NCBI GenBank assembly: GCA_000711775.1
Contig: ARYC01017303.1
Location: 1-64,000, forward strand
Origin: Oxytricha trifallax
Taxonomy: Eukaryota > Ciliophora > Spirotrichea > Sporadotrichida > Oxytrichidae
Length of the DNA stretch: 64,000 nucleotides
Direction: 5' to 3'
The position numbers and the translations under genes are program-made. The notes beneath the pieces are model-generated. The model made no database searches. It was not told the DNA's origin and saw only the letters and a list, made by a program, of their open reading frames with translations. Of this stretch, positions 1 to 12,061 are shown piece after piece (the stretch's first letter is position 1; each line of letters begins with the position of its first letter).

Positions 1-249
1 AAGAATATATTTCTATCTATCATTAATTTAAGTTTAATTGATTTTTTATATCGTTTGATGAATTATTAAATCATTTCTTGTGAGCTGGAGTGAGTGAAAT
101 ATGGTCGTCAGCTTGGATATTTTGCTTTCTGGCTTCTGATCTGGTCAACTATATATGTACATAAATTATTAATAAAAGGTGTATTATTATTGTGATATTT
201 CTTACAGTTTGATCTACATTATTGATTTAGCTGAAGCCTTTCTGGTTTC

Positions 250-1455
250 TCACATCCTCTGTATTTTCTCAACATGATGTTCTTCTATAGAAAAAAGATT
301 GAATATTTGTTAAAACAAAGTGTGATTTATACCTATCTTCTAGCCTTTCTCTGCTCTGGTGATTCATTAGGATAATTTAGTCTATCAAGCTCGTCCTCGT
401 CATCTTCGTCTTCTAAATCGTAGTCCTGGTTGCCTTCTTCGTCCTCATAATCTAAGACAAATATTTATTTTAAATCTAATGAATGAATAAAATAATTATA
501 AAGTGAATCTTGGAAACCTAGATGCCCTCCACTTGCAGCGAGATCTTCATCTTCCAAATATATTTCACTTTTTTGCAAGTTAAGTGATTAGGATTAGGCT
601 ACATCCCCTGCTCCACTACTGCCAATGAATGGATTAGTATAATTATATAGTGTGAATTATTTATAAAATAAGGATTAGAGCCTCTGACACCAGCACTTGC
701 ACCTTAATTGGAGGCCCTATGATCCATGGAGTATCTCTGAGGTAATCTTTGTTGACCGAGTGCACTGGAATTCTGTATTAAATTGGACATTTGTCTATTA
801 TCTGACATAGACATGTTCAATTCTGCTGATTCATTTAATTTTATGTAGTAAAAACATATTTTAAGAAAACTGGAATATAAATTATCGCAAATCATTAATA
901 CATTTAATATAGTGACTTTGACAATAAAATTATACTACAAGTATAGTATCAGTTTATCTTATTGAAAAGATTACTTTAAATCACTTCAATTTCACTAATA
1001 AGATTTTATATTATAAGATTCATTGATAGTTGAAAGTTTCATATTCTAGATAGTGCCTCTCTCTTTGGCAGATATGTCTCTTCCATAGTCATTAGTATTA
1101 TCGTACTATCCACCCAATGTGGAATTTTACCCAAATCCATTAATTAAACAAAAGGTTTAACCCTATATTTTCTATAAATCCAGCTGTCATTCTGTTCCCA
1201 GTAAGCCCTGGGACCACAGCAATATCATCTTCATCGTAGTCATTTTGCATTTGATTGAATTCATCCAAGTCTCCGGTGTCTTCTATGAGATCATCATGCT
1301 CGTTGAGACCTGAACCTGCTCGCTAGGGGATCTGTGGGATAAATAAGTCAGCATCTGGATTGCCTCATACGATTCGGGGAAGTTCTAATCATACCCTCCA
1401 CACCTTAGTTGCTCAAGCGATTTGATAATCTTGTTTTATTTGGAGATAGATTCTG
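250..1455 (-). CDS. Acidic hypothetical protein, MDS-split
   Basis: I do not recognise this protein. On the minus strand several coding blocks are open with UAA/UAG as Gln. A block near 1350-1160 reads LFIPQIPQRAGSGLNEHDD and continues into an acidic stretch ending near TGNRMTAGFIENIGLN. A Ser/Gln-rich block follows near 840-690. A very acidic block near 460-350 (EDEDDEDELDRLNYPNESPE) is followed by KAR basic residues. The blocks lie in different frames and are separated by AT-rich stretches, so IESs or introns must be removed. The candidate stop is the TGA at 250-252, but an alternative splice near 290 would extend the protein. Start and exact junctions are unresolved. Confidence 0.5.
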
Positions 1456-1669
1456 TCAAATTAATACTCAATAGATTAAAATTATATTCAAATTGGTAAT
1501 ATAAGAGAAAAAAGTGGCAAAGAAAAAGAAAATAAATAAAGCTCGAATTAAGGTTTCTGTAGAACGCTACTTCTGCATATCTTAAGCAATTTTCAAGAGA
1601 ATAAATCTTGCAATTTTTAAGCTTTGTTTTGAATTTTGAGGTGGCAAGTTTTTCTTTTTATGATAAAAA

Positions 1670-1762
1670 TGGCGCACCAGAGGGCGAATCGAACGCCTGT
1701 GCCTCTCGACACCCCAGGATTTGAAGTCCTGACCGAACACCAGTCCGGGTCACCAATGCACC
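1670..1762 (-). tRNA. tRNA-Sec (UCA anticodon)
   Basis: The minus strand folds as a eukaryotic selenocysteine tRNA. It has a 9-bp acceptor stem (several G-U pairs), a 6-bp D stem (CCGGAC with GTTCGG), anticodon loop CTTCAAA giving UCA, a long variable arm and a 4-bp T stem (GGCG/CGCC) around TTCGATT. The discriminator is A and a pol III T-run follows at once. The 9+4 acceptor/T arrangement and the UCA anticodon separate it from a UGA suppressor of ordinary type. It implies selenoprotein synthesis in an organism where UGA is also the only stop. Confidence 0.9.
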
Positions 1763-2298
1763 CGTTTTACTAACAAATCTCCTTATATACCACTTTGACA
1801 AGCAATTAACTTGTAAAGGATTAAGTTTTATATGAACTTTGAATTTATTGAGACTTTGAACATCCAGATTTTATGACTAAAAATTTATGGGAATTATTAA
1901 TAAAAATTAAATAATGGAAAGAATGCTTCTAATAGATGGAGATTTAAATTATAATTAAGTTTAAAGTGGAGTGATGTAAATATGATATATTCTTAATTAA
2001 CTTGTGATATGTTTACCAAAATTGATTGTGAAATATTTAAATTTAAATATGAATAATTAAAATAATCACTTGGAGCAGTACTTTCAAAGGAATGATGGTG
2101 AAACTCCACTCTAGAATTAAGATGATTATCAAACCAACCCTAAAAATATTGGCTACACTTTAGATTTATTGTATTATAAGTCTGTATTGCATGTTTTTTT
2201 ATTCTTTTCTTATATATTTTGACACCTAAAATCACGACTTGCCATTATCTAGTGTGGCATAAACCCTCTAAAATTTCCTACTGACTAATAACTCAAAT
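1763..2298. other. AT-rich spacer, no gene seen
   Basis: The 536 bases between the tRNA-Sec gene and the start of the first Sfi1-like gene are AT-rich, with no long reading frame under the ciliate code. Promoter elements cannot be assigned by eye. Confidence 0.6.
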
Positions 2299-5200
2299 AT
2301 GAATGACTCTCAATAATCAATCGCTAATCAAGCAAATCAAAATACGGCCAATTTCAATTCCGTCGCATAGTTCAATCAGTTTCACAATGAACCAGATGAT
2401 AGAAATTAAAACACAACATTTATTTATATCACAGGATTTATTTATTTGTGAGTACTATATTTAATTAAAATATATAACTAAACTGTATCCTATTGTTTGA
2501 AATATTTATAAATTCTTAATTCAAAGGAGTTTCATTAATTTAAAATATCGAGCATAAATTTTTATGAATAAGGAAAACATCTTTAATATGTTTAAGTTTA
2601 AATATAATTAATATAGTATTGTGAAAATTAAGCATATCAAAAAGCTTCCTTATATGATTTCTTACCTTATTTTTAAATAAATGATTTGATTTGTTAATCT
2701 ATAATAAAATTCTGAGTATTTTTAGATTTAAATAGGACTGGAAATAGTAGATCTTTATCACAATAGTAGATGATGTTTCTTGCTTAATAGTAATAACAGG
2801 AACAAGTTTATTTCAATTAAAATTCATCTGATGACAATATCATGATCCAAAATGATTTCATAGACTAAAATAGAGTTGAAAACACTAAACTAAGATTTTT
2901 TAATTATCATTTTACTTAGTGGTATATTAATTCTTAGTTTAGAGGTAGGTAAACTAGCAGTAGATAAAATCAGCTTCCTCCAAGATCTCATTCATAAACC
3001 TACGGTGGCTCTTTCGGTTCAGCCAATCTATTAAAAGCTCAACATTAATTAAATCTACAGTAGTAACAGCAAATTAACACAAACAATCTCTATTCTAACA
3101 ATAATAAATAAGTGCGATTCAGCATCAAAGACGGCATAAAAAACCTAATAGAAGACAGCTACCTAGAAATAGAATCGATAGCTTCTCGTAGTCATAGCAT
3201 GAGTAAAGTTAATTAGGGTGGAAGTAAATAAGGCATGAGAGATTCAAGATAAAATAATTCTACTATACAGAAAGATAAAATAAAGTCTAAATCTCCGAAG
3301 TAATAGAGTGCTAGCTTGCAAAGGAAAAGTGCTTCTTTTAAAACAAGACAACTCGCCTTAAAGTAAACTATTAATTGTAAAATATAGTGTTTTTGAGAAC
3401 TTTATTTAAAGAATACAAAAGGGAAGCTGATGAGAGCAGGAAGAAAAAGCAGGGAGACTTAAAAGATGACAATTTCATAGAAGATATCAGTTCAATACCT
3501 GATTAGCTTTCACACTTGAACAACAATAGCTACACAGAAAGAGTTAATATTGAAAGAACTCCTGAAAAAATTGTTCAATAACTACCTACTCCTTCCTAGC
3601 GACCAAAACTACAAGAAGATAATAAAGCGAATTAAAGTTTTGAATTGAGAGAAGAATTATATGATTAATCAACAATTTAATATGATAAATGCAGTTCATA
3701 TGCATGAGATTAGTCTTAAAACCTTGATAATTCTCACGATTTCCATCTTCAACATCTATAAAAATTATTGTTCGCATCCCGAGATCGGTGCTCTATCAGT
3801 CCGTGATAATCACAGCAACAATTTTACTTACAGTTCAGGATCAGTGCTTCAAGTTTCGACCACATCTCGGTTTAAGACTCCTCTTTCGTTGATCATCTTA
3901 GAGGGCTATCCTCCATTTTATTAGTTGAAAATTTTAAAAATCAATGATTATTAATAAATTAAATAATGCAAATTAAAACTTCTTAAGTTTTAATGGAAAA
4001 CAATTAAATATTTAATTAACAGGTTTTATCTATAACGAATTATTAACAGTGATGTCTTAATTAATTTTAAACATAAACTACTTAATTAAGACTATGCATT
4101 ATTTAATTTATTAATAATCATTGATTTTTAAAATTTTCAACTAATAAAATGGAGGATAGCCCTCTAAGATGATCAACGAAAGAGGAGTCTTAAACCGAGA
4201 TGTGGTCGAAACTTGAAGCACTGATCCTGAACTGTAAGTAAAATTGTTGCTGTGATTATCACGGACTGATAGAGCACCGATCTCGGGATGCGAACAATAA
4301 TTTTTATAGATGTTGAAGATGGAAATCGTGAGAATTATCAAGGTTTTAAGACTAATCTCATGCATATGAACTGCATTTATCATATTAAATTGTTGATTAA
4401 TCATATAATTCTTCTCTCAATTCACTTAATCGCTTTAACTCCCTAAATAAATTCCTTAACACTAGAATCAATAGCAACCCAGTCTTACTAATAATTAAAA
4501 ATAACAACAAATACCAACTAATTAATCTTAAACTAATCAAGTAAAAATAGAGCCAACAATGATAGGTACTATTGTAAGGAGAGAGAACATTTCCCAAACT
4601 AGAGATTTACAATTAAATTGGAGTACCAGCATTGCCAAATAAGCCGGTACTATTCTTAGAAAGAGAAGCGTTAGCCCAGGGGAAGCCATGCAGCTAACTT
4701 AAAACAAAGAAAACTCTTCTTAAATTATGAATTTAAATAATTCCAGTATTAATGGGCTTGCGGGATAAATAGTCAAGAAACAGAAAATGAATATGACTTA
4801 AAATTACATACATTAAGAAGAGCAAGTTATGTCTCCTAAGATTATATAAAGTGAGAGGCAGTCTTCGAGATAAATCATTCAATCCTAGTTATAGCAGCAG
4901 TATTCAGAAAGAAAAGAATAAGCTCCTCAATACAGTTTCAGACAGGATTCAAAAGTAAATTTAGTTAAAGAGAAACCTAAGGCGATAGTAATCTTTTATA
5001 AATGTATCTGGGATTGTTTCAATTAAACATAGAGTGAAGTAGAAAAGAGATTTGATGTTGGTCAATAGAGTTTAAATTAACTAAGATTCTAACTTATAAC
5101 CAATTTGACATAACAACCTAGATACCCATGTCTTAACAACAATTACTTAGAGCCTTTAAATCGACAAAAATTAGCATCACTAAGATAGTCTCTTCCTTAG

Positions 5201-6238
5201 CTATTTCAAGAAAAGTTCAAAGTTGATATCCTACAAATTATCAACTTAAGAGACTAAAGATTTCAGAAGCTTTTTCAACTGAAATAAACCTTCAAATAAA
5301 TTCACTTCTCAAACCAATAACTGAAAATTTAACTCTTAAAAGATATCATTGCTAGATTAACGCAAAAGATCGTGCTTAAAGTATTGTTGCTTAATCATAG
5401 AATTAAAGTTGAAATCAGTGCTTAATTTTTGGCTTATTATCAAGAATACATCGCTAGAGATTATTTACTATGCGGTCTGCATATTTTCAAGAGATACTCA
5501 CAAAAAATGCAGGAAAAGAATCAATAAACCCAAAATATTGTAAATTTATAGCATTGTTAAATTATGATTGATATATAGAAATTTTCCGTTTTTAAGGTAT
5601 ATCTATATATAGCAAAATCCCAAATTTAAAAAGTAAGACAACAATAAGTTTTCAAGGCCTGGAAGAACATTAAAGAATATAAAAAGTAAAATTTATTGAG
5701 AAAGCAAGAAACAAAGTCCCTTCTCTTATCAAGGAAAATCGTGAGACTAATCACACATTGGAAAATAGTAATTATTCAGTAAAGAAACCTCTAACTAGGA
5801 AACGCCTTATCAAATGAAAGGCAGAAATTGAAACTACTACAAGAGCTCTTTATCAAATGGGTTTATTAGCACAGAACCTCTAATAAAATTAAAAGAAAGG
5901 CACTTTTAATGGTTTCTCCCAGTGCCAAGAAGAGATTTGTTTAGAATAACGATATCTTGAATGATGATGAGTGGTTGAGTCAGTAAATGCAAAGTTTGAA
6001 GTCATAGTTCAATAGTAGGATATAGGAGTACCTATTGGAGAGGGAACATAATCATACGTTTATTAATGGATTGAGGTTTAAGATTACGGGAAATGAGTTA
6101 AGTTAAGCGTTTCCATTGAGGAGTAATCAGAATATGAACGGTGTAAAAATTAAGGATCTGACTGGTGCAAAGAAAAATAATGAATCTTATAAATAATTAA
6201 ATTTTATAGGAAACTTTGTATATCTAATATTTACTTGA
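2299..6238 (+). CDS. Sfi1-like centrin-binding repeat protein A
   Basis: The gene starts with MNDSQQSIANQANQ at 2299 and is open in pieces (2299-2440, about 2790-2915, 2940-3370, 3410-3700). It then runs in one uninterrupted frame from the end of an inverted repeat near 4424 to the TGA at 6236-6238. UAA/UAG are frequent as Gln. The C-terminal half has repeated helices with the pattern of Sfi1 repeats: HIFKRYSQK, VFKAWKNIKEY, LFIKWVYQH. Sfi1 proteins bind centrin at basal bodies and centrosomes, so a role in the ciliate cortex is inferred. The N-terminal half is Q/N/S-rich and disordered. A 330-bp-arm inverted repeat (3641-4424) interrupts the frame after ELREELYDQ, and the exact joining pointer there was not found. 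A second Sfi1-like gene follows on the same strand. Confidence 0.65.
3641..4424. repeat. Long inverted repeat, 330-bp arms
   Basis: The left arm 3641-3970 and right arm 4095-4424 are reverse complements of equal length with no difference seen. The spacer is 3971-4094 (124 bp). Both arms carry the same 87-codon open frame on opposite strands. The arm sequence is richer in GC than nearby IES DNA and looks partly codon-like, so this may be an inverted duplication of an MDS rather than a transposon. Beyond the arms a weak similarity continues (AAAGCGA on both sides). Confidence 0.9.
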
Positions 6239-6570
6239 AAAATGGAGTTCTTTGGATAAATTAATTTATATCTTTCTTTTAAAAAATATATATTTAGCAA
6301 AAACTAAAATATAAAAAGTTTTATTTATATATAGGTTTCTAAATCAAGTTAAGCATTTCTACTTTCAATTCAATTTCATCATAGTATTTGATAAATTAAA
6401 TAGATTAATTCAAAAATACAATTTTTTGATTTATTAAAAAATTTCTATTATTTCTTTTCTCACTACGGATAAAACAAATTCATTATAGTCATATTATTTC
6501 GAATTTTCACAAAACAGCCAATTTAAGATTAGCCCTTCCTAATAATCTTAACTAAAACTAAAATAATGAA
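6239..6570. other. AT-rich spacer
   Basis: About 330 bases between the two tandem Sfi1-like genes. No coding frame or RNA gene is seen; it presumably holds 3' and 5' flanks. Confidence 0.6.
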
Positions 6571-8897
6571 ATGAAGATTTATCAGTAATATCCTGAGTTA
6601 AGATTCAAGTCTAAATCGCCAATCAGATAGCATAAAAATCTAGTTAACCTACCTTTTACCCAACATTAACTCAGCAAATCTTGATTACACCCTGAACATA
6701 TAATAATTTTTTAAAATTTTAACCTCTCATTTAAACACCGTAAATCGTAAATATCAGAAAATCTTAAGAGCTCAATATAGATCTAAAGTATTCAATTCAT
6801 TCTGCACTTGTGAATCAATAAAACACTGCTAAACTTATAGATTAATCTTAGGCATACTAAATTCTAGCTTAGAATTAGTCTACGCATAAAGATCAAAGAT
6901 CTGCCTCAAAACTTAAAACAAACAAAAAACTTCTACCTCCTCCACCTAGGAGACTTATAGAGCTTTAATAGTAATAGTAGGAATAGATTAATCAATCGTC
7001 ATTAGTGCCAAACTAATTCTTCAAAAAACTTTAAGACTAGGTTTAGACTCAAAATTAATCATTCACTCACAGATAACACAACTAAGAATTGAATCATTAA
7101 GATAATTTAATGACAATTCCATTGGACATCTAACTCAGAGAACATATCAAAAGTTTGTAATTTAAAATTAGAGCTTTGGAAACTCTCTCTTAAAATCATC
7201 ATTTCAAGGCTAGTCTAAAGTTAAATGCAAGTAATGTTCTTTAATCAGACTAAGAAGAATTTAATGGAATATAAGATTACATCTAATATGGAATATCTTG
7301 TGATCAATATCGAATGGTATTTATTAGAATGTTCTAAACTAAAGCTGTTTCAGTGCTATTTAATCAATGGAAAATAAAGTATTTAAGAAAGCAACTAAAT
7401 TAAGATTTAGAGTCACTTCATATCATAAAATACAGTCATTAATCATTTATCGAATGGATTAGAGTAATTAAAGCAAGAAAGCTTAAAATAAAAGAGTTTA
7501 ATAGAACGAGTTAGGTGCATAAGTTCTACCAAATCTTTATCAAGTGGTCTTAATGGAACAAATAAAACTCACTGAGAGAGAAAAGACTAATCAAAGAATT
7601 CTAGTTGAAATTGATATTCAAAAATTGGGTGAACTACTTAGATAATTAAGGCTAGAATTTGATGAAAATCTTGAGATCATAATAATACTACAAACAGGCT
7701 CTGATGTCTAAGAGTCTCCTCAGTTTGTATCAAAATTACTTAAAGCAACTTAGAGTTAAAAGATTTAGTTGAAAAGTCATGTTTAAGAAATTTTTCTCTA
7801 AAAAGTGGAAGATAATTTTCTTGAAAAGAGTTTTGTTATAAAAGATTCTAAATAAAGTAAACGACAGACTACTTTTAAATGAAAGACTTAAATATCAGAG
7901 AGAATTTGAAATTAAAAGGGAAGTTATAGGGAAATGGAAAGTCAGTGTCTAGGAAAAAGTTTAGCTTATTTAGCATTATACAGCCTTAACCCATTACAAA
8001 CAAACAATTATCTGCAAAAGTTTCATTGCATTCAAGAAGAATTAAAGATTAAATATAGGGTCTAGATTATTAGTCTCACTAATATTGAATAATAACATAA
8101 GGCCAGTGTTTGAATAATTAAGAGATGCAACTTAATCTTAAAAGAATATAGAATTTAATTTAATGACTTACAGATAAAACTACTTAAAAGCTTAAGTATA
8201 TAACGTTTTAAGATAAAATACAGTAGAAAATAGGCTTTAAAAGCTTTTCATGAAAAAGAAAGTCTTCAAAGCTTGGTAAAAGATTAACTTTGTTAGTTAT
8301 TTATAAATTCTATATAAAAGATCTTTATTTATGGTTTATTAAATTTTATGGAAATTTCACCAAATTTTTCTGTAATTAAAATCCACTATAAATATTTCTT
8401 ACTTAAACTTTGTGAAGAATCATTAACTTCCATTCTAATACAGGGAACAAAAGTTACAATAAATTTTCCTCTAATTCATGAAAAGAATATTAAAACATAA
8501 AGGGGCATAGGAAAGGTCAATAATTATTGAAAAGAATTTACTAAGGTAAAAAGACTAAAAACTCAAGAAAATTATCTTTGTAAAATTATTAGAAAACATT
8601 CTTCAAGAAAAGAGATCAAGAATAGTAAATCAGACAGTCAGAGAATTTAGAGATCATAACCTATAAAGTAAATGCTTTAAGATACTAAAGAAAATTTGGT
8701 CTCATTCGAACACTGATAGAATAATGAATAAAGTGGCTAGAGATTTCAATTAAAAGATATTGAAAAGAAGATAACTTAAGAAAAGGCAATACTATGAGAG
8801 CAAGGGAATTCAATTTATAGATGATGATTAGATGACTAAGAATAGAGTATTCAATGCGTGGAGACTACACATAGAGCATAAATTAACAATTTCATGA
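6571..8897 (+). CDS. Sfi1-like repeat protein B, one in-frame UGA
   Basis: The proposed start MKIYQQYPELRFKSKSP (6571) lies in a different frame from the main body, so an IES or intron near 6650-6720 must be removed. From about 6720 the frame stays open to the TGA at 8895-8897 except for one TGA at 7770-7772. Sfi1-type repeats are plain: LFNQWKIKYL, IFIKWSQWN, IFKNWVNYL, VFKAWQKI, VFNAWRLHI. A polyproline/polyglutamine segment lies near residue 115. The family binds centrin along a long helix. The internal TGA follows RFS and could be a mutation, an unrecognised IES, or the end of a shorter product. The next gene, on the opposite strand, ends only 64 bp away. Confidence 0.65.
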
Positions 8898-8961
8898 ATT
8901 ATTCTAAAATAAAATGATTAGGTAAGTATTAAATTAAGAATAATTGGGGAAAAATGATTGT

Positions 8962-11266
8962 TCAATTATCATCCTCCTCAAATTTATATTTTGATTAGTA
9001 TTGTACATCATCGTCTGTAAGCTTTTTACTTTTATATTCTTTATTTTTATTTGAGCTTGATTGAGCGCTGGCAATATTTTAATTTTTGCTCTGACTTCTA
9101 CCTCCACTCGCCATGTCACTTTTCTTGTACCTATCATCCCTATTTAACTGCTACTATTGTAAAACTTATTTGTCCTGTTTACTAGATTTTGATGATAATT
9201 TTGAATCAATTGCATCGGCATAACCTTTAAGGGCGTTACTTAATTTACACAAAAGTTATGCATGCTCTAGTTTCAAGTTTTTCTCTTTTTCTTAGCCCTT
9301 TATTCTTTCTTGTAAAAGTTAAATGTCACCTTCCTTCTTTACGAGCTCTCGCTTATGCTGATTCATTTTCTCTTCTAAATCTTTCTTTATTTGCTTAAGC
9401 TGTTTACAAATAAAATTGAAGAATATGCTATGCTGAATATGATTTTTTTTAATTAAAGAACTATAATTTCGTCCTCATAGATAGTCTTCATATTTTCCAT
9501 TGTAACATCAAACGCTCTCCTAGTTTCTTGCTTCGTCATCTAAAGTCTTTCATAGTGAAGTTTCTCAATATCTTTGATTTTTAGTTCATAATCTTTTGAA
9601 AGCTTTAGTCTTTAAGTCTCAAGCTCTTTTTAATGCAATTATGATCCAAGCATTTTCAAGATACCTTTAATATCTTAAGAATCAACGGATCCAGAAAGCC
9701 CTTCAATGCCTCCAGCGCTCTATAAGTTAATCTAGTTCTATTGAGCTTAAATTTGAGCAAGTTTGGATTGTTTCTCTATTTCAAATTCTAATCTACGAAT
9801 CTAATCATCTTTTTTATTTAACTCTAGTCTCAGCTCGTCGATCCTTTGTTCATACTCTAATCTAGCCTCCTATCCCTTCTCTCTTATTTATTTTACTAAG
9901 TCCATATTTCTATCTTTTTCCTCTCTAAGCATTTCTTTAGCGCTTTCTTGTAGGCCTTAAGCAACTTACAGTTTTTATTTATATTCTTATAGTTCTTTGT
10001 CGTTTTCTAGTCTTAACATGTGTCCAAGCTATTCACTATCTGACATTAATTTATCGAGGCCCAATCTTTCACCCACATCGTATTTTGCTGGGCCTTTTGC
10101 GTTGTCCTTATAAAACTTTCTCAATATATCCCAATCAGATGTTAATTGTTTGAAGTCTTAGAACTCATTCAGGTTAATTTTTTGCCTAATTTATTCGTGG
10201 AATTTTAGGAATAAATCTTCACAATCTTTTTCACTAGCTTAGTAGTTATTCTGCTAAATTATATCATAAACTTAGTCTAGCTTCTCATCAAAAGCTTCCC
10301 TCATCTCAATCAATTTTTCTGGTGGTGAGTTAGCGATAGTCAAAGAGTTTAGCATTTATAGACTTTTCGATTTTGCTTCTTTCATTAATTGTTTTAATTC
10401 TGGCTCTTCTAATGGGAATCTCTATATGACTACTTCTTGAATATATGAGTTGAGCTAATCACAAGCTTGATCATAAACTCTTTTAATCTCACCGTCGATA
10501 ACTCTTTCCCATGCTGTAGTTATAGTTGGAACTGCATCTGAATTAATAGCTTGTACATAACTATCAGCAAGTTCACAAAACATTTTACCAGTTAGCATTT
10601 AGCCTTCTAATAATTTGGGTCTTAAGTTATAGAAAACCTTCCTCATTAATTCTTCAACTTGGGTTCTAAACTAAGGTCGTAGGGACTCATAAGGCATGTT
10701 GTTAATGTCCCTAAGTTTTTTTTCATCAGCAATTGGTCTAAAAAGGACTTAGCAGTCTCTTTCTTAAAACATTGTTTAGAGTACTTATCTAATTTCATTT
10801 TTTCGTTTCATGGCCTCAACTCCACTATCACCACCATTATCTCTGCTGATTTCTACAGGTCTTAAAGCATTTTCAAGATACTACCTAGGGTTTATTTCGT
10901 TATCCTCATCGTCTACCATTTGCAAAGCGAAATCTCTTATGACCCACATAAACTAAGGAAAATATCTAGCCAAATTTGATGTATTACTAGTGGAGCTATC
11001 TCTTGTAGAAGAGGGTGAAAACTAATCATCACTCAAATTGCTAGGTTTACTATTAATATGAATATGTTTGCTCAGATTGCAAACCAATGAAAGAGCTTCT
11101 AAAGCATTTTCATCTATGGCATTCATGCAGTTAAAGATAAAGTAACTTGAAAGCAACACTGCTAGTGAGAAAATCTTAGTATCAATTACTTGATCTCTGT
11201 TACAAGATCCTAAACCTTCTGTATCAATCAATATTGCATGCATGTTCTTCTGAAACTCTTTATGTT
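8962..11266 (-). CDS. Guanylate-binding protein (GBP family), 5' part missing
   Basis: The reading frame begins near 11266 with KEFQKNMHAILIDTEGLGSC, which carries the G3 motif DTEGLGS of GBP/atlastin-like large GTPases. It continues with the GBP-type LAVLLSSYFIFN segment and the RD motif (FMWVIRDFALQM), which serves for guanine recognition in GBPs. A helical region and a long coiled coil follow, with a K/S/Q-rich tail to the TGA at 8962-8964. A 62-bp GT-AG intron lies at 9400-9461. The P-loop (G1) and switch I are absent, and upstream of 11266 there is AT-rich DNA with a MITE, so the N-terminal MDS must be elsewhere. GBPs in animals act in host defence; the role in ciliates is unknown. Confidence 0.75.
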
Positions 11267-11311
11267 AAATAAAAAATGTTTTAGATTGAATTATGGCCAA
11301 GTATGAATAGC

Positions 11312-11820
11312 GAGGGGGGGAAGTTTCCTGCACTCGAGGAAGTTTCCTGCACTTTTTTTTATTTGTAAATTTTAATAAATTTTATTTAAAAATATAATAT
11401 TTAGCATTTTTATGACCCTTTAATATTAAAAGGATATTTATACATCATTAAAGTAGTTTAATAAAATATAGTCTAATATTATATAGGTATGTTAAGAACA
11501 AGATAAATTGAATCAGAATTTCAATAACAATTGGATACAATATTAAGAATTACTATGAGTACAGAGAGGACAATATATTGGTTAAGATACAGAAACCAAA
11601 AAATATTAAATGAAATATGTCAGAGTTGTTGGAATCTGAAGAGATATATTGACTAATTGATAAATAAATAAAGTATAATTATATCAAGAAAATAGTTCGG
11701 AAGTTGGTTGATAGTTGTTATAAAGATTAATTTAATAATAAAAGAAAAATTTAAAAAAGTGCAGGAAACTTCCCTAAAATTTTTCTTTTATCATAAACCG
11801 GTGCAGGAAACTTCCCCCCC
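11312..11820. mobile_element. MITE with G-tract termini and 8-bp TSD
   Basis: The element is flanked by the direct repeat TGAATAGC (11304-11311 and 11821-11828), an 8-bp target-site duplication as made by hAT-like transposases. Both ends start with a run of G followed by AAGTTTCCTGCAC in inverted orientation. The 15-mer GGAAGTTTCCTGCAC occurs twice at each end, like paired transposase sites. The interior is AT-rich without a credible gene, so it is non-autonomous. It lies in the DNA upstream of the truncated GBP gene, presumably inside an IES. Confidence 0.85.
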
Positions 11821-11987
11821 TGAATAGCATATAATAATATATCGCTTAAAAAATAAGACTTGCAACTCAAGCAATACAGCAGCAAAATTTGTTAAATCAG
11901 AAAGCATGAATGATGAAGTAAAAAAAATCATACCCTACGAAGTCTGACTTATAAGCAAAATATTTTTACCAAGAGGTGTAGAGTTTG

Positions 11988-12061
11988 GGGTGTGTAGTGT
12001 AGTGGTATCACGTTCGCTTTGGGCATGCGAAAGGCCCCGGGTTCAAACCCCGGCATATCCA
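11988..12061 (+). tRNA. tRNA-Ala-like gene with 9-nt anticodon loop
   Basis: The gene has a complete cloverleaf. The acceptor is GGGTGTG/CATATCC with a G3-U70 pair and discriminator A. There is a D arm, a T arm CCGGG-TTCAAAC-CCCGG, A- and B-box sequences and a T-run terminator just after. The 5-bp anticodon stem TTCGC/GCGAA encloses nine bases, TTTGGGCAT, where seven are expected. The body and G3-U70 match alanine tRNA, but the loop contains UGG, the proline anticodon, or could be read out of register. It could be a pseudogene, a proline tRNA with a lengthened loop, or an unusual decoder. Confidence 0.75.

Noticed and set aside
3661..3924. 87-codon open frame, repeated at 4141-4404 on the other strand
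   Set aside because: It is the same frame seen in both arms of the inverted repeat; no family resemblance and no typical Gln-codon use, so not called as a gene.
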